Below are positions 12,765 to 17,562 of a stretch of 17,562 bases of DNA, piece after piece; the first letter of the stretch is position 1, and each line of letters begins with the position of its first letter. The notes under the pieces were generated by a model. It had not been told where the DNA came from. It did not search any database and saw nothing but the letters and a program-made list of their open reading frames with translations. Position numbers and translations under genes: made by a program. The stretch lies in the NCBI GenBank assembly GCA_049613665.1, contig JBMZCV010000113.1, positions 1-17,562 on the forward strand. Reading direction: 5' to 3'. This DNA comes from JBMZCV01 sp049613665 (GTDB taxonomy: Bacteria; Bacteroidota; Bacteroidia; Chitinophagales; UBA2359).

Positions 12765-13568
12765 TTAAAATTTCATCACATTAGATATTCTAATGACTTT
12801 TTCCCTATCAAAAAGACACAACATATACCAACCTGCTTCATAAGTTTGCATATTTATCGCTATTTTTTTTTGACGCACATGTGTTTCAAAAACATTTTTT
12901 CCAAAAGCATCTAATAATTGGAGGTGAATATGTTCGTTGAAATTATCGTTTTCTATTTCCACAAACACAATATCACTTGTCGGATTAGGATATGTTTTGA
13001 TATATATATCTGAAAAAGAGAAGGCTGGCAAAAAGATACCTACTTCGATTTCATTATTCTCATTAGGAGTTGGTGTTTCATCAAATGCAAAATCGCCTGT
13101 ACCATTTGGCATTCTTGCATAGCTTACGTTGGTTTGCTGTTGGCCAAAGCTCAATGAATCTAGTGCTTCCAAATTTGGTTTTGATAAGATAACCTCCTCG
13201 CCTGCCGACGACAATTTGAAAGTTGTGTGTATGCCTGCTTGGTCGGGCTGATTGTCTGCCCAAACTACCAAATAGCCATATGGCTGAATGATAGCGGTAG
13301 CAGGAAATGCCCATTTGTTGGGCAAGGTGTAGTTGTCACTCAAATAATAGCCACTCAGCGACACAATTTCGTCAGTATTGTTATATATTTCTAGCCAATC
13401 TGGTGTGCCGCCGTCTGGGTCAGTTATCGTACTCAAACTATCGTTAGAAGCCATCAGTTCATTGACAACAATATCGCCAAAGTTGAGGTTTTGAGCTTGC
13501 AACATGCTTGTCATAGAAATAGCAAAGCAAATAAGACTGTATGCTATGTATTGTTTTATTTTTCTCAT
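12765..13568 (-). CDS. Secreted lamin-tail-domain protein with T9SS sorting domain
   Basis: A 267-aa protein in three parts. Residues 1-25 form a signal peptide (AISMTSMLQA, cut before Q26). Residues about 31-165 are a lamin-tail (LTD) immunoglobulin-like domain: IVVNELMASND, DPDGGTPDWLEIYNNTDEIV, SLSGYYLSDN, NKWAFPATAIIQPYGYLVVW, FKLSSAGEEVILSKPN. Residues about 190-267 form a type A T9SS C-terminal sorting domain: YPNPTSDIVFVEI, LQLLDAFGKNVFET, then AGWYMLCLF and the final NVMKF. It should be exported by Sec, passed through the type IX pore and attached to or released at the cell surface. Larger proteins that start with this LTD usually continue into a CotH kinase domain; here the LTD goes straight to the sorting domain. 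It is upstream of the small lipoprotein and VTC genes, behind its own terminator. Confidence 0.9.
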   Translation of the reverse strand: MRKIKQYIAYSLICFAISMTSMLQAQNLNFGDIVVNELMASNDSLSTITDPDGGTPDWLEIYNNTDEIVSLSGYYLSDNYTLPNKWAFPATAIIQPYGYLVVWADNQPDQAGIHTTFKLSSAGEEVILSKPNLEALDSLSFGQQQTNVSYARMPNGTGDFAFDETPTPNENNEIEVGIFLPAFSFSDIYIKTYPNPTSDIVFVEIENDNFNEHIHLQLLDAFGKNVFETHVRQKKIAINMQTYEAGWYMLCLFDREKVIRISNVMKF

Positions 13569-13601
13569 TATTGTTTATATTTTTTGTTTTTTTTTAAGCA
13601 G

Positions 13602-13630
13602 TAGCCAAACAAATTAAGTGCCTGCCACTA
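13602..13630 (+). repeat. Interspersed repeat, companion module, copy G
   Basis: TAGCCAAACAAATTAAGTGCC begins this copy (13602-13622; the first 20 nt are TAGCCAAACAAATTAAGTGC), followed by TGCCACTAAAT. The order CCAAACA then AAGTGCC matches copy C and the minus-strand reading of copy F. It lies about 40 bp upstream of the lamin-tail start. Confidence 0.5.
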
Positions 13631-13768
13631 AATATTTTTTCCTTGCGTAAATATACATATTTTTGCGAAGCATCTAGCAAAGCCATGTCAGCAATATCAA
13701 CACCTTGTCGTACAAACGATAAATAAAGATTCTATTGTATTAATCCTCCAAAATCTATGTCAGCTTGC

Positions 13769-13839
13769 TTTAAGTCCCAAACACTATCTAATAAAGCTTT
13801 TTCCGTTGCTAACGCATTGATACTCAGCGTATTAGCTAG
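13769..13839 (+). repeat. Interspersed intergenic repeat, copy B
   Basis: TTTAAGTCCCAAACACTATC, then TAATAAAGCTTTTTC, CGTTGCTAACGCATTGA (13804-13820) and GCGTATTAGCTAG. It aligns from end to end with copy A. GCTAACGC and GCGTATTAGC can pair with a 2-nt bulge. Confidence 0.75.
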
Positions 13840-13988
13840 AAAAATACGTTGTCTTTTTTTTGTTATGAAAACATAAAACTTACTTCGTATCATACTAAGC
13901 TACATTTTATTCAAAAAAATGAAACTATCCAACCATTTAAGTATATAAAAAAATACAAAAATAGTTTTATAAATCATAAACTTTTCAG

Positions 13989-13996
13989 TATATTTG
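13989..13996 (+). promoter_or_regulatory. Possible -7 promoter element for tRNA-Leu
   Basis: TATATTTG matches TAnnTTTG about 80 nt before the tRNA. The upstream stretch around AGTTTTATAAATC is A/T-rich but lacks a clean -33 TTTG at the standard distance. Confidence 0.4.
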
Positions 13997-14078
13997 CGAC
14001 CCATACCGTTTGAGAGATTATTTAAATTTATTTTTTGACTAAAAAAACAAAATTTAAATCACTTCTATACAAAATATT

Positions 14079-14164
14079 GCCCAGATGGTGGAATTGGTAG
14101 ACACGCAAGGTTGAGGGCCTTGTGTCCGCTTTAGGACGTGCAAGTTCGAGTCTTGTTCTGGGCA
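14079..14164 (+). tRNA. tRNA-Leu (anticodon GAG)
   Basis: The acceptor stem is GCCCAGA (14079-14085) with TCTGGGC (14157-14163) and discriminator A14164. The D arm is TGGTGGAATTGGTAGACA. The anticodon stem CAAGG/CCTTG holds the loop TTGAGGG, giving anticodon GAG for CUC/CUU leucine codons. A long class II variable arm (TGTCCGCTTTAGGACGT) and a T arm with GTTCGAGTC follow. CCA is not encoded; CTTTTTT follows directly and may act as the terminator. Confidence 0.96.
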
Positions 14165-14399
14165 CTTTTTTCTTTTCAAAACTTTTTGTTTAGATAAAGC
14201 TAACATATAAATGAAAGGCAGCCATTTTTTAGCCAAAATTGTTATTTTCAAACAATTACAAAATAATCTTTCTTTTTGTAAATATTGCCTTGCTTTCCGT
14301 ATTTTTTCTACAAAATTATTATTCCACAAATCGCTACAATATTAAAAGAATTATATAACTTAGCACTTCGCATTTTTTTTAGAAAAAAGCTATCATCTT

Positions 14400-15020
14400 A
14401 TGTTGAGTATTATCATTGTCCTTATCACTTGTCTCACTTCTTATATGGCCTTCAATGATGAACGCCTGCGACAAAAACTCTTATTTTCTCCCTATGCCAT
14501 CAAACGCACAGGAGAATATTATCGTTTTATCAGCTCTGGTTTTATTCATGGCGATTGGATACATCTATTGTTTAATATGTATGTCTTGTATGAATTTGGC
14601 AATGTTGTTGAAAATGCTTATACTGCTTATTTTGGTAGTATGGCAAATCTATATTTTTTGGCACTCTACTTTGGCGGTATGATTATAGCTCAAATTTATA
14701 GCTACTATAAGCATCAAGACAACTCTTATTATGCGGCTTTAGGTGCTTCAGGAGCTGTTGCGAGTATCGTGTTTAGCTTCATTGCTTTTGCACCACTCGC
14801 ACCACTTACATTTGTATTTTTTCCTTTTATTCAGTTTCCAGCTATTGTTTTAGGCTTGTTATATTTGGCATATTCTTATTATGCTTCCATCAATGCCAAT
14901 GACAATATTGGGCATGATGCTCATTTTTATGGAGCTGTTTTTGGCTTTCTTTTTACTATTTCACTCGAACCACAAATTGCAGTTGGCTTTTTTCGACAAT
15001 TGCTAAGTATAGGTAGTTAA
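14400..15020 (+). CDS. Rhomboid-family intramembrane serine protease
   Basis: A 206-aa integral membrane protein with six hydrophobic spans, the minimal rhomboid core. It cuts transmembrane segments of other proteins within the bilayer. Key features: the H55-LLF-N59 motif in span 2 (GDWIHLLFNMYVL), the catalytic serine S117 in GASGA (115-119), and the catalytic histidine H175 in HDAHFYGAVFG, the usual 'AHxxG' segment of the last span. The L1 loop (FSPYAIKRTGEYYRFISSGF) matches the family. All active-site residues are present, so it should be active; its substrate cannot be read from sequence. The start ATG at 14400 is close to the first span, as usual. It is followed 63 bp later by the threonine aldolase fusion on the same strand. 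An 8-bp inverted repeat in that gap (AAGTTTTT/AAAAACTT, 15023-15044) is too weak to call a terminator, so co-transcription is possible. Confidence 0.92.
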   Translation: MLSIIIVLITCLTSYMAFNDERLRQKLLFSPYAIKRTGEYYRFISSGFIHGDWIHLLFNMYVLYEFGNVVENAYTAYFGSMANLYFLALYFGGMIIAQIYSYYKHQDNSYYAALGASGAVASIVFSFIAFAPLAPLTFVFFPFIQFPAIVLGLLYLAYSYYASINANDNIGHDAHFYGAVFGFLFTISLEPQIAVGFFRQLLSIGS

Positions 15021-15083
15021 TAAAGTTTTTTTTTGTAAAAACTTGACTTTCAAATCAATACACATTAAATCATCTACTATAAA

Positions 15084-17426
15084 ATGATAATAGACCTTAG
15101 AAGCGACACCGTTACACGCCCAACTCCTGACATGTTACACGCAATGATGCACGCCAAAGTTGGCGATGATGTGTTTGAAGAAGACCCTACTATTGAGCAA
15201 TTACAACAAAAAGCAGCAAAGCTATTTGGTATGGAAGCGGCTTTATTTTGCCCTTCTGGAACTATGGCAAATCAGATAGCCATAAAACTACATACACAGC
15301 CTCTCGAACAAGTCATTTGCCATGAACTCTCTCACATTTACAATTATGAAATCGGCGGACATGCTTTCCTATCTGGCGTTTCTTTGCGTTTGTTGCGTGG
15401 CAAACGTGGTATTTTTACGCCCGAAGATGTTGTTCCTCATATTATGCCAGACTATGATTGGTATGCAAAAACTAGCCTTCTTTGGCTCGAAAATACTTGC
15501 AATAAAGGTGGTGGTAGCTACTTTCAGTTGGCCGAGTTGCAAGCTTTAAGGGCTTTTTGCAAAGAAAAAAAACTAAAACAACATATTGATGGTGCTAGAA
15601 TTTTTAATGGTTTAGTGGCCGCCAACATTCCTCCACAACAAATAGGTAATTTGACTGATAGCATTTCTGTTTGTCTCTCAAAAGGCTTGGGAACGCCTGT
15701 TGGTTCATTGATTATCGGCAGCAAAAAAGATATTAAACGAGCTAGAAAAATACGAAAGGTTTTAGGTGGTGGTATGAGGCAAGCAGGCTATTTGGCAGCG
15801 GCTGGCATTTATGCTTTAGACCACAACATTGAGCGGATGAAAGAAGACCACGAAAACGCCCAAAAGTTAGGGCAAGTATTGAGCCAGCAGTCTTATGTTG
15901 CGAGCGTTACGCCTGCCGACACCAACATTTTACTCTTTGAGGTAGCCAAACCTTTTACTGCTCAACAATTGGTAGCCAAATTAGCCGAATACAATATTTT
16001 GGCCTTTCCGAATAATGATACACAAATAAGATTTGTGACACATCTCGATTTTACAGCAAAAATGCTTGATTTTACCATAGATGTTTTGCAAAAAATAGAT
16101 TTGAAACAAAATGCTAATCAAGCTATAATTCCTGTTCCAAAGCAAAAACAAGAACCTAATATTTTATTTGGTAGATATAGCGATGCTCATAAAAGCGAAG
16201 AGCAAATGCAATATTGGGAGCAAGCCGAACAGTATTTTGAGCAAAAAGAATATCTGAAATCGTATCGTCAGCTATTGTTATTTATGACTGATAAAACCCA
16301 ACAAAACCTTAGCTTTACAGAACATGAAAATGCCATTGATTTTGAATTGATACAAGGCTCAAAAAAGATAACAGGAAGACTCACTACCGAAAAAATTCTT
16401 GCTATAACACATATTGCAAAAGCTAGTCGCTTAAATGTGCGTTTGATGCGACAACTCATGGAAACTAATCATAAACTGCATTATAGCAGCTTTGCATTAC
16501 ATGAAGACCTTATCGTTTTGCGGTTTACAAGCAGTATATTAGATGGTTCGCCCGAAAAAATCTATGTTGCTCTCAAAGAGCTATCTGTTATGGCTGATAA
16601 GCAAGATGATTTGCTGTTACATGATTTTTCAGACTTGCAAGCGGTCGAAAAAGTAGCGGTGCGACATTTAACAACACAAGAGCAAGAGGTTAAAATAAAG
16701 TATTTGCGACTTTGGATAACAGATATTCTAAACCGCATAAAATTATTAGATGCTAATACCGACGCAAAATCGGCTTCCTATTTATTGTTGTATTTGGCTT
16801 ACAAAATAGATTATTTGTTAGTGCCACAATCTAAGATTGCCAATAAAATAGAAAAAATACAATTGTTATATTTTATAAATGATGGCAACTCTACGGTAGA
16901 AAAAAATGCACGCATGCAGCAACAATATGAGCAAATGCTGGAGATGAGTGATACCGCAATTGCAGATGAAATATATCAAGTAAAAGCCACTTTTGGTATG
17001 ACAAATACCACAATGCCAGATGATGCTGTTACTTTTATTAGTGATTTGTTGCCAGATTTTTTAGCTTATCGTCAAGCCAAAAAAGACGATATGGCAGATA
17101 TCGTATTGCAATATATTGTTTTATATAGCTTATATCATCATGGAATCCCTTCATTTCTAAAAGATTTTTATCATTTGCTCGTCGAGCTTCAACAGCATCA
17201 TTTTTTTGCAGCACTAGGCTATCAGCCACTTTACAACATAGAAAAAAAGAAGTTAAACAAAAAGCTAATACATAAAAAATTGCAACACATACAAAATGCT
17301 GCTCAAGAAATATATCAAGATTTCAGCATCTCATTTTCAAAAATTGAATATAATACTATCACCAGCTTTAGTCGCACTTTATTGCAGCAACTCAAAAACG
17401 CCAATTATAATAAAGCAAGAAAATAA
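15084..17426 (+). CDS. L-threonine aldolase fused to a YbjN/secretion-chaperone-like domain
   Basis: A 780-aa protein. Residues 1-338 are a complete low-specificity L-threonine aldolase (LtaE type, PLP-dependent, threonine or allo-threonine to glycine plus acetaldehyde): DLRSDTVTRPT (4-14), CPSGTMANQ (56-64), H84 for PLP stacking, HIDGARIFN (167-175), the Schiff-base lysine K200 in CLSKGLGTPVGSL, and the substrate arginine region GGGMRQAGYLAAAGIYAL (228-245). A Pro/Gln/Lys linker (about 340-372) leads to a second part. Residues about 375-512 (YWEQAEQYFEQKEYLKSY, FELIQGSKKITGRL, LNVRLMRQLMETNHKLHYSS, FALHEDLIVLRF, ALKELSVMADKQDDLL) resemble the YbjN / type III chaperone-like fold, by pattern only. 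Residues about 520-780 are helical, lysine-rich at the end and unrecognised. The family is normally about 340 aa, so the length is exceptional. M375 lies at the start of the second part and could mark its ancestral start. Confidence 0.85.
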   Translation: MIIDLRSDTVTRPTPDMLHAMMHAKVGDDVFEEDPTIEQLQQKAAKLFGMEAALFCPSGTMANQIAIKLHTQPLEQVICHELSHIYNYEIGGHAFLSGVSLRLLRGKRGIFTPEDVVPHIMPDYDWYAKTSLLWLENTCNKGGGSYFQLAELQALRAFCKEKKLKQHIDGARIFNGLVAANIPPQQIGNLTDSISVCLSKGLGTPVGSLIIGSKKDIKRARKIRKVLGGGMRQAGYLAAAGIYALDHNIERMKEDHENAQKLGQVLSQQSYVASVTPADTNILLFEVAKPFTAQQLVAKLAEYNILAFPNNDTQIRFVTHLDFTAKMLDFTIDVLQKIDLKQNANQAIIPVPKQKQEPNILFGRYSDAHKSEEQMQYWEQAEQYFEQKEYLKSYRQLLLFMTDKTQQNLSFTEHENAIDFELIQGSKKITGRLTTEKILAITHIAKASRLNVRLMRQLMETNHKLHYSSFALHEDLIVLRFTSSILDGSPEKIYVALKELSVMADKQDDLLLHDFSDLQAVEKVAVRHLTTQEQEVKIKYLRLWITDILNRIKLLDANTDAKSASYLLLYLAYKIDYLLVPQSKIANKIEKIQLLYFINDGNSTVEKNARMQQQYEQMLEMSDTAIADEIYQVKATFGMTNTTMPDDAVTFISDLLPDFLAYRQAKKDDMADIVLQYIVLYSLYHHGIPSFLKDFYHLLVELQQHHFFAALGYQPLYNIEKKKLNKKLIHKKLQHIQNAAQEIYQDFSISFSKIEYNTITSFSRTLLQQLKNANYNKARK

Positions 17427-17500
17427 GCAGCTAAAATATTGATTTTCATTTCAATGAATTAGCAACCCAAACAGGCCATCAAATATTAATGCCTTTTTTG
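17427..17500 (-). repeat. Interspersed intergenic repeat, copy E
   Basis: It begins right after the stop of the aldolase fusion gene. On the minus strand it reads CCTGTTTGGGTTGCTAA, TTCATTGAAATGAAAATC, then TTTTAGCTGC. It aligns with copy D (same GTTGCTAAnnCATTGAAA, ATCAA and TAGCT blocks) and shares TTAGCAACCCAAACA with copy C. The remaining bases to 17562 show no gene or other signal. Confidence 0.7.
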
Positions 17501-17562
17501 CCATTGTTTAATAGACCTGTTACTCTATAAAACTATTGATTATCAGTAGCTTATAAATGTTC

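Larger units (their letters stand above)
13569..14078. other. Intergenic region with two repeat copies
   Basis: These 510 bp between the divergent lamin-tail gene and tRNA-Leu hold repeat copies G and B and a promoter-like site for the tRNA. The lamin-tail promoter must lie near 13600-13700, but I see no strong element. No coding frame or structured RNA was recognised in the rest. Confidence 0.6.

Noticed and set aside
14054..14329. Minus-strand 91-codon frame covering the tRNA
   Set aside because: It is antisense to tRNA-Leu; the segment PEQDSNLHVLKRTQGPQPC is the usual false translation of a reversed tRNA, and the tRNA fold is unambiguous.
7596..17500. Intergenic repeats as a CRISPR array
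   Set aside because: Copies are kilobases apart, in both orientations, diverged, and have no regular spacers; no cas gene is present.

Overview
The window looks like chromosomal DNA from a low-G+C member of the Bacteroidota, probably a Cytophagales-like environmental bacterium; this placement is inferred from the sequence alone. The signs are A/T-rich intergenic regions, a secreted protein with a type IX secretion (T9SS) C-terminal sorting domain, a BatC-type TPR protein, DUF2490 and DUF4956 proteins, several short lipoproteins, TAnnTTTG-like promoter elements and almost no Shine-Dalgarno sequences. No transposase, integrase, phage gene or CRISPR array is visible.

Layout, left to right. An AraC-type regulator (1-546, minus) runs off the left edge. 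A minus-strand block follows: a DEAD-box RNA helicase with a DbpA-type RNA-binding domain (4575-6419), bioF for biotin synthesis (3270-4421), an unrecognised helical 497-aa protein (1691-3184) and an orphan BatC-like TPR protein (679-1665) that ends at a clear terminator. A 0.6-kb A/T-rich divergent region then leads into a small plus-strand lipoprotein (7017-7553), which converges on a multi-pass membrane protein (7697-8629).

From 8869 to 13568 every gene is on the minus strand: a His-rich lipoprotein, DUF2490 and DUF4956 genes 5 bp apart, a VTC-domain (polyphosphate-polymerase-like) protein, a small lipoprotein, and a lamin-tail/T9SS secreted protein. The last five resemble the VTC-DUF4956-CotH neighbourhoods of other bacteria, except that the secreted protein has no CotH kinase domain. 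They may form one envelope-linked polyphosphate or phosphotransfer module (inference).

The right end has tRNA-Leu(GAG), a rhomboid protease and a 780-aa protein whose N-terminal half is a complete L-threonine aldolase. Its C-terminal half resembles a YbjN/type III-chaperone-like domain followed by a helical region.

The structure least explained by the genes is a family of diverged intergenic repeats built around GTTGCTAACGCATTG (five copies) and a companion TTAAGTGCC/CCAAACA module. They sit at gene ends between 7.6 and 17.5 kb, and one copy is built into a terminator hairpin. A separate set of direct and inverted GGCTGTTTAAATC repeats lies at 10874-10994.
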